From Fragum whitleyi (taxonomy: Eukaryota; Mollusca; Bivalvia; Cardiida; Cardiidae): a DNA stretch of 64,000 bases. The DNA is taken from contig OX411543.1 of assembly GCA_948146395.1 (NCBI GenBank), forward strand, positions 65,545,474 to 65,609,473, read 5' to 3'. This document shows, piece by piece, positions 50,995 to 61,651 of the stretch. Every line of letters begins with the position of its first letter. The stretch's first letter is position 1. The position numbers were made by a program, and so were the translations under genes. The notes below the pieces were generated by a model. That model had not been told where the DNA came from and did not search any database. It worked only from the letters and a program-made list of their open reading frames with translations.

Positions 50995-52140
50995 TTCTTG
51001 ATTGATTCTGGTAGCCAAGACATTGCACATCAAGAATTGAGATGGCAGCTAGGCCTTGTAAAATATACAAAATGATCATTATTTTAATACATGTATGACT
51101 ATGCTGTGACAGACTTTAACCTCAGAATAAATTTTAGTTTCAAACATTTTGTTCAAAGGCTGAAACCATTTACTTTTTGAAAAACAGGTAAAGCAATCTC
51201 ATCATCCGATTTGAATTTTTTTCAGAAATTGAACATGGCAGCCAGGAAAGCAGAAATACGGATTTCTGCTCAAAATAAATTGTTAATCTGGAAGAATTTT
51301 CAGACCAGCTAAGCAGTTTTCATTGATTGATTCTTGAAGGCAAAGCATTGCATATCAATAGTGATAGCACCCTGTAATCATTGATTTTTTTTTTTTTTGA
51401 AAAATGAAGATGGCAGCCAGGGCTTTCATATAATATACAAGCTTGGCATAAGCATGCTATTTCCATATTTCTGAACATATCATTTCATCTTTTGTTAGCT
51501 AATAAGAAGTGGAAAAACAAAAAAACATGCTCAAATTCGAATATAAATCTAGAATTATAATCAAGATGGTAACCAATTGGGATTCTGAAAGTCATGTTAA
51601 GACCAACTTTTATCCTTGAATAACCCTTGAAGTTCGAATGTTATTTGAACTAGAAAACAATTTTGAAAATAGGCTCATTAAACCTACCTACAATTTGAAT
51701 ATCTTTTTGAAATTAGTAATGGCAGCCAGGAACAATGAAATGTGGATTTCCACAAAACAACAAATCAACTATATATCTAATAAGAATTTTACTCATGAGT
51801 TTTGATATAATCATGCCCTGACGATAAAGGTGACAAAAAGACTACCTTAAATAAAACTAAATTTGATAATGATTATAAGGATAGCATCGAAGTGCAAGTT
51901 TAGCTCTTTATGTAAACTGAAGGCCATTACCCTTAAAGAACTGATGATATACACAAGCTATTGAATAATGAAAATATTTTGTTCTTACGTGAATTAACAT
52001 CTGAGATCAGTCTTATTTGAAAGTTCGATTGAATACAGCCTTTATCATGTGTAATTTTGTTTTGATAGAAGCCAGAAATGTGTAAAATAAGATATTTCTC
52101 TACATGAAACAAAATTATAACAAAAAACACATTTTGCTCT
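50995..52140. repeat. Diverged sequence with repeated GATGGCAGCCAGG words
   Basis: AGACATTGCACATCAAGAAT and repeated (A)GATGGCAGC recall the ends of the 4.1 kb TIR element (AGACATTGTACATCAAGAAT at 10151). Probably an old relative; no termini found. Similar words continue at 52990-53060. Confidence 0.4.
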
Positions 52141-52141
52141 T

Positions 52142-52830
52142 TAGCTCACCTAAGCACAACATGCTCAAGGGGAGCTTTTAGGATCACCCTTAGTCCATCA
52201 TGCTTCGTCTGTCATGCTTCGTCTGTCGTCAACAATCTTATAAACTTCTTCTCCTGAACCACTGGCCTGATTTCAATGAAACTTTACCAGAATGTTCCTT
52301 GGGTGACCCTTTTCAAAATTGTTCGTGAAATTTTGATTGGCCCATAAATATGTGCATCTCAGGGTGTGGCATTTTTCACTTTGAAATCTTTGAACGACAT
52401 CTCCTCCTGAACCACAGGGACAATTTCAATGAAACTTTACCAGAATATTCGTGAAATTTTTATTGGCCCATAAATATGGGCATCTTAAGGAGTGGCATTT
52501 TTTCACTTTTGAAATCTTTGAAAGATATCTCCTGAAACACAGGGACAATTTCATTGAAACTTTACCAGAATATTCCTTTTGTGACCCTTTTCAAAAATTG
52601 TTTGTGATATTTTGATTGGCCAATTAATATGGGCGTTGCATGGCGGGGCTTATTTTGAGCTCGAAATCTTGAAGGACATCTCCTGAACCACTGGGCTGAC
52701 TTCAATGAAACTTTACCAGAATGCTCACTGGGTGACCCTTTTCAAAATTTTGATTGGATCATAAATATAAGGAATGGCAGGGTGGGGCTTATTTTAAGCC
52801 CAAAATCTTTGAACAACATCTCCGCCTGAT
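52142..52830 (+). mobile_element. HINE-like element, AGCTCACCT family, 3' truncated
   Basis: TTAGCTCACCTAAGCACAAC with the internal inverse GCTCAAGGGGAGCT. Four ~135-145 bp units (TTTCAATGAAACTTTACCAG, GGGTGACCCTTTTCAAAATT). No 3' hairpin found. Confidence 0.62.
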
Positions 52831-53227
52831 GTGATATTACTATTTTACTGCAATGTTGCTAACAATAGTTAATGTTTCTTTCGTTTTATGGGTCTATTTT
52901 ATCATAATACTTAAAAGCAGAATCTGTACATTAACACATAAAAACTAAGCTCAAAAACACATAAAAACCTATCATCAAGACAAGTCAAGTGGTTACATGT
53001 ATTTGTTCAAGGGGTCCTGGCTGCCATCTTGATTTTCTCAAAATGCTCAACAATGACAAGGTGTCATCAGCCAGATTCTTGATAAGGAAGGCATGGGCTA
53101 CAAGATTCAGTCTAGAAAAAACTTTAAACCATACTACTAGGTTTAAGTAAAATATCAAAGGGGAAGTGCAGTGCAAAAGAACCATAGCTCTACCTAACTT
53201 ATTTTTTGAGTTATTGCCCTTTGTTTT

Positions 53228-53461
53228 TATGCTCCCTGAAGGGAGAGCCTATAGCCACCGCTTCGTCTGTCCGTCCATAAGCCGTCCGTCCATCAGACCG
53301 ACCGTCCGTCTGTCCCCACTGATTTCTCCATAACCCTTGGGCCAAATTAAATCAAACTTACCATGTGATCTTCCTATGATATGGTGTTGATGCATCTGTG
53401 ACAGTTTTTGGATTTGAGGCCTAGTCAGGAGAAAAGGGGACTTAGGGTAAAAAACAGTTTT
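53228..53461 (+). mobile_element. 5' part of a TATGCTCCC-family HINE-like element
   Basis: TATGCTCCCTGAAGGGAGAG hairpin and a TCCGTCCATAAGCCGTCCG head. It is cut at 53461 by the AGCTCCACTGG element. A matching 3' end of this family (GGGGAGCATA, then GGCTCTTG|T) is seen alone near 61616-61645. Confidence 0.55.
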
Positions 53462-54475
53462 TAGCTCCACTGGCTGAAAGCCACTGGGGCTATTGTCATG
53501 GCGTTGTGTCCGTCGTGCGTCTGTCCGTCCGTGCGTCCGGTCGTAAACTTTTTCTTTAAAAATCTTCTCCTCAGAAACTACTGGATGGATTTCAACCAAA
53601 CTTCACAGGAATGATCCTTGGGTGACCCTCTTTCAAAGTTGTTCAAGAAATTTTGATCCAATGAAAAACAAAGATTTAATGGGCGTGGCTAATTTCCAAA
53701 TATGGTAAAAAGTGACTTTTCTCAGGTTCTAATTGATGGATACCAATAAAATTTTACATGACTGATCCTTGGGTGACCCTTTATCAGTCTACCAAAAATT
53801 ATAATGATCAAATGAAAAATATGTATTTTATGGGCGGAGGTCATTTCTCCATATATTATATAGTGGAAACTTTGAAAATCTTTTTCCTCAAAAACTAACT
53901 GATAGATATCAACCACATTTTACATGAATGATCCTTGGGTGACCCTTTATCAGTCTACCAAAAATTATTGTGATTGAATGAAAAATTTGTATTTTATGAG
54001 CGGAGGTCATTTCTCTATTTGTTATATAGTGGAAACTTTGAAAATCATTTTCTCAGAATGTAAGTGATGGATATCAACCAAATTTCACAGGAATGATCCT
54101 TGAGTGATTCTTTATCAGTCTATTTAAATTTTTTGTGCTCAGAGGAAAAAAATGTATTTTATGGGCGGAGGTCATTTCTCTCTATGTTATATAGTGAAAA
54201 CACTTTGAAAATCATTTTCTCAGAATGTAATCGATGGATATCAATCAAACTTCATTAGTATGATCCTTGGGTGATCCATTATCATGCAGCCAAAAATTAT
54301 TGTGATCGGGTGAAAATTATGTCTTTTATTGGCGGAGGTCAATTCTCTATTTGTTATAATAGTGGAAACTTTGAAATTCATTTGAACATAAATAGAACCC
54401 AAAAAATCTAGTCAAAACTTTGATTTCAAGAATTTCAAGCCTGTGGAGCGACTCAAGCCATTCATGGCTTTCTAG
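53462..54475 (+). mobile_element. HINE-like element, AGCTCCACTGG family
   Basis: TTAGCTCCACTGGCTGAAAG folding with GCCACTGG; a GTCCGTCCGTGCG head; five ~160 bp units with GGGCGGAGGTCATTTCTC; then CCTGTGGAGCGA, the hairpin AAGCCATTCATGGCTT and TCTAG|T. Sibling of 14727-16598. Confidence 0.8.
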
Positions 54476-55249
54476 TTCTCAAATTGTTCCTAGTCTAATA
54501 GGGAACTTCGGTATGACGTCATAGCCCACTAGCCAATAAAAATGGTTGGCGTTGAATCGCCTCGCTCTATTTAATTTATGTAAATATTGCCCAATCTAAA
54601 TCACTTTTTTCGCTTTACTTGAGGGAAAAGGTATCAAAACAATACATTTTTGAAAAGTAAATCATTCGGACTTTACAGAAAACATGTTTATAAAGAAAAT
54701 AACACGAATTTAGAATTAATAACCATGCTTTGAAAACACCACTATCAAAAAGGAATACCATCGATTTGGTTGATTTTGCAAACATTTATCATTTTTACCG
54801 CTGATTTATCTTGATTTTATTAAATCCTGATTAACTTTTTTTTCTCCAATATCTTATTATTAAAAAAAAAAAGGTTTATGTTTTGTTTGTTTATGCGAAC
54901 AAAATCGTTCGGTAAATCGGCATTGATAGTCTTTTCCAATCACACAAAATATAGCCATTATATATCCAAACAATATCTGTAACACTATAACAAAATATTT
55001 CGGCATGTTACAATTTTCCTTAGATGCCTAATGACATTCCGTAATTAGGGAATATTGATTCTTGAATGACAAGTGGTGTCATTATCGATTATTTGTTAGA
55101 CAAACCCTTTCACCTTGTTGAAAACAGTGAAAAGGTATTCGATTTGGGCTAATTGACCTGTTAAAATACAAAGAGTTCAAACTGAAGATTTTTTATGGTA
55201 CTAAGAATGTTCCATGACCGACTGACGTATGAATTCAAAGTCGGCTAGT

Positions 55250-55400
55250 AAGACAGGCGGACGGACAGACGGATAAACAGACGGACGGCAAACAAACTAG
55301 CGAACGAAATTACAAACAAACGAATGGACGGAAGGACGGACGGATGGATGGATGGATGGACGAATAGAAGGACGGATGGATTGATGTATGGAAGGACGGT
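55250..55400. repeat. GGAC/GGAT tetranucleotide microsatellite
   Basis: GGACGGACGGATGGATGGAT-type runs with interruptions; a second block is at 55690-55790 on the other side of the SINE, followed by (GAAT)n. Confidence 0.85.
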
Positions 55401-55417
55401 GGATTGATTGATTGATT

Positions 55418-55690
55418 GCATGGAGTTTAACCCCGCTTTCAACATTATTTCAGTCAAGTTATATCCCGGCGGCTGGAGCACCTAACAATGGATTCCTGGT
55501 ATTTCTCTCACCAGTACAACCATCACATTCTTTCCTAGCCTCCAGCTGCTATCACGCATAGGTCTACAATTTATCAACCCATTGGTGAGAGACAAATAGT
55601 CGGAAAGAATGAGTGCCGCCATCGGGGATCGAACCCGGGACCTCTAAATTGACAGTCCGACGCGTTACCAACTGCGCTATGACGGCGGCG
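55418..55690 (-). mobile_element. tRNA-Asp-like SINE
   Basis: On the minus strand: a tRNA-like head (55612-55685), then a body ending GCGGGGTTAAACTCCATGCA and a (CAAT)n tail at 55405-55420. The (AATC/CAAT)n tail and TTAAACTCC end resemble molluscan SINEs as I remember them. It sits between two microsatellite blocks. Confidence 0.72.
55612..55685 (-). tRNA. tRNA-Asp(GTC)-like sequence, head of a SINE, probably not functional
   Basis: Acceptor stem GCCGTCA/TGGCGGC pairs with one G-U. The B box GGTTCGATCCC and T stem are good (one C-A mismatch). The anticodon loop reads CTGTCAA (GTC), but the anticodon stem TCGGA/TTTAG is mostly mispaired. Best read as the promoter head of the SINE rather than a translation-competent tRNA. 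Confidence 0.45.
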
Positions 55691-56356
55691 ACGGACGGAT
55701 GTATGGATGGACGGACGGACGGACGGATGGATGTATGGATGGATGGAGGAATGGTTGGAGGAATGAATGAATGAATGAATGAATGAATTTGATTTTATCT
55801 TTACGAAAACATTTTAATCATTTGCAGTGGTGGATACAGGATTTCTGTAAAGAGGTTTGGAACTTAAAATCTTGATGGCTTTTTCTATAAGTGCCCAGTT
55901 TAAATTGAATTTCTCTTTGATAATTTAATGACACATCTTCGACTCCTCACTGCAATCCCCCTCAGGATCCGTCAATAATTTGATTGGTTGAAATTCTACA
56001 CTTCTGCTAATTATTACAAAGATTACAAAAAGCATGTGTTTGAGTGACTGTAATAGTTCTACAATATCAACGAGATGGCCTTCGGAGGATTGTAATCAGT
56101 CAAATGTTGCAATTCTATAGTTGCAATGTTTTGAAGCATGTGGAATATTTTGACTTTTTATATGACAGCATGTTATTTCCATGTCTGATTAAGCATAATA
56201 TTTGATGTGTAAACCAAGTTTTCACACATTGGGCTCAAGACTAGTTGTGTCATACTGAAAGCAACCAATCAGTGACAAATGACATGGCTTGATTGATGCA
56301 GATCAAAGAAAATTAGGAATGTGGTAAAAAACGTTGCGTAAGTAAGGGCGATCTTA

Positions 56357-56713
56357 ATGACCCGTGCACGTGTGTGGGATAAGCAGCTACCGTTTTATGA
56401 CATTGACAATATTGATTGGCGCATCCGGTTATGGTCAGATCAAAGAGATTCGCCGTGTAGTATAGATCATTGGGTTAGGAATGACAATCTGTATGACACA
56501 TGTTTGTGTGATGAGTGCCATATGTTTTTCATGTCGCATAATGTAAACTCTCTGTTAGGGTTTTTGTACCTAACAGTAGGCCCTATGTGTTCGAAAAGCC
56601 GTTTCATCCGAATATCTTGGATTTGCAACTTTCGCTTATTATCTTACATGACCTTAATTTCTAAACGTGTGTGTGTTTTCATTTTCATCAATTTGGATTT
56701 AATATTTAGATAG
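56357..56713 (+). other. 118-codon open frame, unrecognised
   Basis: Rich in Trp, Asp and Cys in its first half (IDNIDWRIRLWSD, CLCDECHMFF), hydrophobic in the second half. I recognise no family. It lies inside the TIR element at 54501-57243 and could be part of a decayed element gene or chance. Confidence 0.2.
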
Positions 56714-57246
56714 CTTTGGACGATTCTCAATATTCCTAGGTTTAAATGACTGGATTTATGTTGTTAAGACCCTTAAGAATAAATACAAAACTTAAATCTA
56801 TGTTTGGATGTTCTGAGACGGGATGAATATCGTTACTAAGATAAGAAAAAAAAAAAAAAAAAAATCAGCATTTAAATTCAAACTAACATATTTCATTGCT
56901 GTGTGGCCAAAAATGCCGTAAATACAGCTTTATTCGTGTCCCATTTCCGATACTTTGGTTGCTCAACTACGAAACATTTGGATTCGTATGACTCTCCAGG
57001 TGGTTACATTTCGACACAAATTATTCGTTTCAAAGACATTGACACATGATGACAACTGCATAACCAGAAGAAGGGATGATTTATCTACATTTTGACACCT
57101 TCATCACTTGGAATTAAACATTACAAATGTATAATTTTACTACTTGAAAATTGGATTTTTTGCTCTTTGTGTATGTAAAAATGGTTGGAAACGCCAACCA
57201 CTCATATTTTGATGACGTCATCACTACCTGTGCCGAAGTCCCCTAT

Positions 57247-60200
57247 TGTCAGAATTTAATGAAATTTCATATTTGAGTAGCAAATCAGATGCCCTTTACT
57301 ATAAACATTTTGAAATTTACGTAAAAAAAATATATATCATGGAAAAAGGGGGCTAAATGTTTGTTACCTTTACCTTAGCGTGTAAAATACAGTTATTCTT
57401 TCATTTCTCCTAGTAGTCAGGCGGCCTTATGGGAATAATTAAGTGCGCTAGAAATTGAGTTTGTGGGCACTTTCGCGGCATGAAGGGCAACAGGGCTTAA
57501 GTTGAAGAGCAACATCTGCTCTTTCAGAATCTGCCTGTTGCCCAACTGAAATATCATTATTAAGGTCAACAAATTAGGTCAAAGGTCATTAGGTGCAAAG
57601 GGGAGTAAAATTCGATAATTATGGAATATAGGCTATGAATGACGGGCATTTGTAAGCTTTGTGTATCAGAATCACATTGTTATGCCTTTAATCTACAGAC
57701 TAATTGTTTTGTTAACATCATACACAATTATCTTTATATATATCCTCTGACTTTCCGTGTAATGGTAAAATACGTTACTTTTAAATACTCTATATAGAAA
57801 ACTTCATTGTGGCTTATAATTTGTATTCTTTAACAATACGTTTGTGTCCTTTTTATTTGGGCAAATATAACTTTTTCGCTACTTAACATCATGTTTATAA
57901 GTGTTAGCAGGTGTACCATGACTACCAGGGTAATTGTAAATTACGTTACTTTTAAATACCCAACATAGGAAATATCATTGAGCCTTTCACCTGACAACTT
58001 TAGCAATACACTTGATAATAATAATACTGATCAATTAAGCTGTAGCTAAGAAAATGTTGATAAATTTCGAAGTGACTGAGTGCAAATAAAAGATGTAACG
58101 AAAATACTGGTAAAATACGTTATATCCCAGAATTTCGGTTTTAAAAGTCGCCTGTATTTCAGTTTTGACTTTCATTTGATTTCGTATTTTTGTATTGTTG
58201 AATATCTTATAGAACCGTTGTTACAAAACACGACAAATCATGAAAAGATATTTAATGCCTTTGTAATCGACAGATCTACGTTACCGCGGGAGAAAAACGT
58301 ATTTTTACTTTTTTTAGTTTATTTTTAATTGTTACGAAATGTGATCCTTTTTTATAAAACGGTTTAAATCTATCTTGTTCTATTGCTTATTGAGTGGGAG
58401 GCAATTTCTAGAAGGATAGAAGCGTAAAGATGCATCTTATGTTACATCATTTTATACATCCATAATACTACATTTTGTATATGAGTGCAACCTACCCGTA
58501 TTGCTTATTTCATGTAAATGAAATCGATAAATGTAGACGAGACCAATTAAAAGTTAGGTCAATGCGCATCACTGAAAACTGCCAATACGGATGATAAATC
58601 AATCTCCTTCAGCCGCAAGAACATATCTTACGGTGAAACCTTGGTAGCGAGATACGTTATCCGGAGTAAAAAAAACATGTTCTTTATGTTCAACCGTTGC
58701 CCTTTCGGACAAAAAAAACTTAATAGCAATATTTATGTTTCGATACAAATTAAATGGTGCTTAGAAAAAAAATGAAAGTGTTCCATCCTCGGTTTTATAC
58801 ACGAAAAAGAGTCATTAAATATGCGCCACAATATACCCGGTTGTTTTGAAGAAAATGTGGCTTAGGTTTACCACATAGAACAACAGTCGTTGAATGATTA
58901 AGAAAAATGTATGTTAATCGACGGGTCAACCAACAGTCGGTGTGGAAAGACAATATCTCGAATTCGATTTCCTTCGACGAATTGAGCAGCGAAAAAAATA
59001 CATATTAGATCCTGATAAAAGGGCTTTTTACTTTCAATCAAGTCCAATTGCGTTTCTGACGTGGTAGAAATTTGATCTACACACTAGTCAGCACTGTGCG
59101 TTATTTATGTAACTATACAGACGTAAAATTGCGATTATAACGTATTAAGGATTATAGTTCCGTAACAAGCTATTCGTCGTAATCACATGTAGCTTAACAT
59201 ATACTTGAAATAGTAAGATACAGTGGGATTTCGGAAAAAAACATATGATACACGTATAGAACAACGTTTGTCAAAATAACACATTATAACAGATATTCAT
59301 TTCAACAGAAAGAAAGGTTAGCGTAAATTGTTCTAAATGAAATAAATTACTTTATAAAGCTATGCTATTTTAATTATTTTTCATTAGTTATCTTTGGAGT
59401 AAGTTACTTTTTCGCCTGTATATTAACATAATCGGTGTCATTGAGATTGGCTTTTGCACTTCTCAATTCTATATTATTACATACCGCTGCAATTTGCTAA
59501 CCTATACATTTTTGAAATCGTTATACTTTTCTTACATTGAACCTATTTTCTAGTATTCTACTCGATACACAGTAGCAGTGAACATTTGAAAATACAAAAG
59601 AATAGTTTTCGAGTCTAAGTATCTCAAATTTATCTTTACTGTCTCGTTTGTCTTTTGCATAATATTATAGTATAGGCGCTCGGCTCGTGATTTGAGCCCA
59701 ACATCACCGACACTGTTTATGGGCAAGAAACTTAATAGCCAGGGCCAGTTAGCCTAGATGTAGATTCGGGCAGCGTTTGGGTTCAAACCTTTGAATCTCT
59801 TCTCTCGTGGCCGTGAAAAGACATTGATTGGGTGTTAATATGTGCGTTAAGGTGAATAAAGTTGGGAAAGTTTTCTATACGTTCAAAAATGTAAAAAATA
59901 AATAACACGTATCTTACAAACAAATGGTTCACGACAGTTAAAACTGTGGCGCTGGACTCCACATAATATAGATTTGAAATAAATGAACGAAACTGAGATA
60001 TGCATTACACGAAATACAATTATAACGTATCTTCCAATTATCAAATTAAGATTTAATGGGTAACGTATATAACACATATTTTACCTCACTAAGAAAGAAT
60101 CTTATGGTTACTTACACTTATCTTTTAATAATATTCGAATGTCAAACATTTTTCTATTGTCCGAGACATTTTGAAAATAAAAAGAAACATTAAATTAAGA

Positions 60201-61135
60201 AAATAAAAGAAGTTCCAATCTTTGATAAGTTTATATGTTGTATGTTCTTTTGATTCTAATCTAAATGGGTAACGTATTTTACATATATTTGAAAAAAAAT
60301 AGAAACATTAAAGAATTATTATCTTATTCTATCAGAATCTTCAAATCACAATGTGTCAGACTTTATTTTACTAATTTACTTTGTTTATTACACAATCCCA
60401 TGTTGTTTGTCGAAACATATGTGTACTTATACTTAAGGCCGATTTATCCCTTTTATAGGCTGAAAAGTATAACTTCATTAACAGATAAACAATTTATTTT
60501 TTTTTGAGACAGCATTGTTAGCATGTTAATGAATCAAAGACATCCTCAAAATACGAAATAAATGTTAACGTAGGTCTATATAACGTTAAAGAACGCTTTC
60601 TGTCTAAAATCATAAAGCAGTAGTCTGTTTAGCAAGGTAAGTCAGCATTTTTAGTCGAGTTAAGGGCTAAAAATATGATCTTACATAATATTACCAAACA
60701 CCAAATACTTTTTTAAATAAGGAACACATGGACCTATGATATTAACTGATGTTGATAAAGATTTTTTTCCTTTCAAAGACGAATCTTATATCGAAATCAA
60801 TTGTACCCATAAAACTCGCTCACGTGATATGTACTTAGTGACCTTTGACCCCGGTTGTGACCTCATTTATGAATATATTTTTGGGCAACAGGTCAAAATC
60901 TGTTCAGGGATGGTTGCAGAAGCTATTAAGCCTAGTGAGACCTTATGCCGCAAAAGTGCCCACACTTCGAAAATTTTCGGTCTAAACCACCAGTCTATAG
61001 TCTTATGTTCAGAATTTGATGTATTTCACATTTGAGTAGCAAATCAGATGCCCTTTACCATAAACTATTTGAAATTTGTGTGTAAAAATATGTCATGCAA
61101 AAAGGGGGTTTAATGTTTGTTACCTTTATGTTAGC
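57247..61135. mobile_element. Element with long inverted arms, bracketed by ~125 bp direct repeats
   Basis: Direct repeats: CAAATCAGATGCCCTTTAC and AATGTTTGTTACCTTTA occur at both 57247-57385 and 61006-61135. Inside these, arms 57462-57600 and 60832-60968 are inverted copies (TGTGGGCACTTTCGCGGCAT, CTGTTGCCCAA, AGGTCAAAGGTCA). GTAAAATACGTTAC-type motifs are at 57765, 57936 and 58110, and inverted at 60060 and 60269. No coding remnant recognised. Confidence 0.55.
57576..57588 (+). promoter_or_regulatory. Perfect DR1 nuclear-receptor motif
   Basis: AGGTCAAAGGTCA, two half-sites with 1-base spacing. The other arm of the same element has the inverted version TGACCTTTGACCC at 60839-60851. Function not shown. 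Confidence 0.3.
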
Positions 61136-61154
61136 TGTATGAGATAACACATTA

Positions 61155-61600
61155 TTTGAGTCCTTGCAATCTGACCACGGAGCATATCTCGTAAAGTATA
61201 ATAGCTATCAACTCGAATCTTTATAGGTGGATAGATCATATGGAGGACAAGTGCAGTGCACAAGAACTACAACTCATGCTTGCATAATTTGGGAGTTATT
61301 GCCCTTTGTTATTTTTGATACATAGATTATGTCTGGAGCATATCTCCTAAAGTATAATAGCTATCAACTTGAAACTTTATGGGTGGATAGATCTCATGGA
61401 GGAGAAGTGCAGTGCTTAAGAACTACAACTCTTGCTTGCATAATTTTGGAGTTGTTGCCCTTTGTTATTTTTGATACTTAGATTTTATAGGAGGTAAATC
61501 TCTGACTGTACAAAAGAATACTTAATCTATAAGGCTTCAGTTTACTATCAAGCTTTCGTGGCGGGGGATGGCTATATCCAACATGGCTCTTGTTTTTGTG
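61155..61600 (+). mobile_element. 3' part of a TATCCCCCGCC-family HINE-like element
   Basis: Two ~155 bp units (GGAGCATATCTCCTAAAGTA, GAAGTGCAGTGC), then GGCGGGGGATGGCTATATCC and CATGGCTCTTG|T. The 5' end is missing. A second, solo 3' end (GGGGAGCATA...GACGGCTCTTG|T) follows directly at ~61616-61645. Confidence 0.6.
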
Positions 61601-61651
61601 ACAATGCCTTATTCGGGGAGCATAATCTGTCTCTGACGGCTCTTGTTTTTT

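Larger units (their letters stand above)
54501..57243. mobile_element. 2.7 kb TIR DNA element carrying CRE palindromes
   Basis: Ends GGGAACTTCGG and CCGAAGTCCCC, with TA on both sides. Inverted subterminal words are ATGGTTGGCGTT on the left and AACGCCAACCA on the right. TGACGTCA is present at 54514-54521 and 57213-57220. The interior holds a SINE, GGAC/GGAT microsatellites and a 118-codon frame at 56357-56713 of unknown identity. No transposase recognised; superfamily not assigned. Confidence 0.65.

Noticed and set aside
53249..53599. 116-codon minus-strand frame rich in Arg, Asp and Gly
   Set aside because: Created by TCCGTCCGTC microsatellite heads of two adjacent elements.
57247..61135. 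LTR retrotransposon bounded by the ~125-bp direct repeats
   Set aside because: No TG...CA ends, primer-binding site, polypurine tract or gag/pol similarity, and the interior has inverted arms typical of DNA elements.
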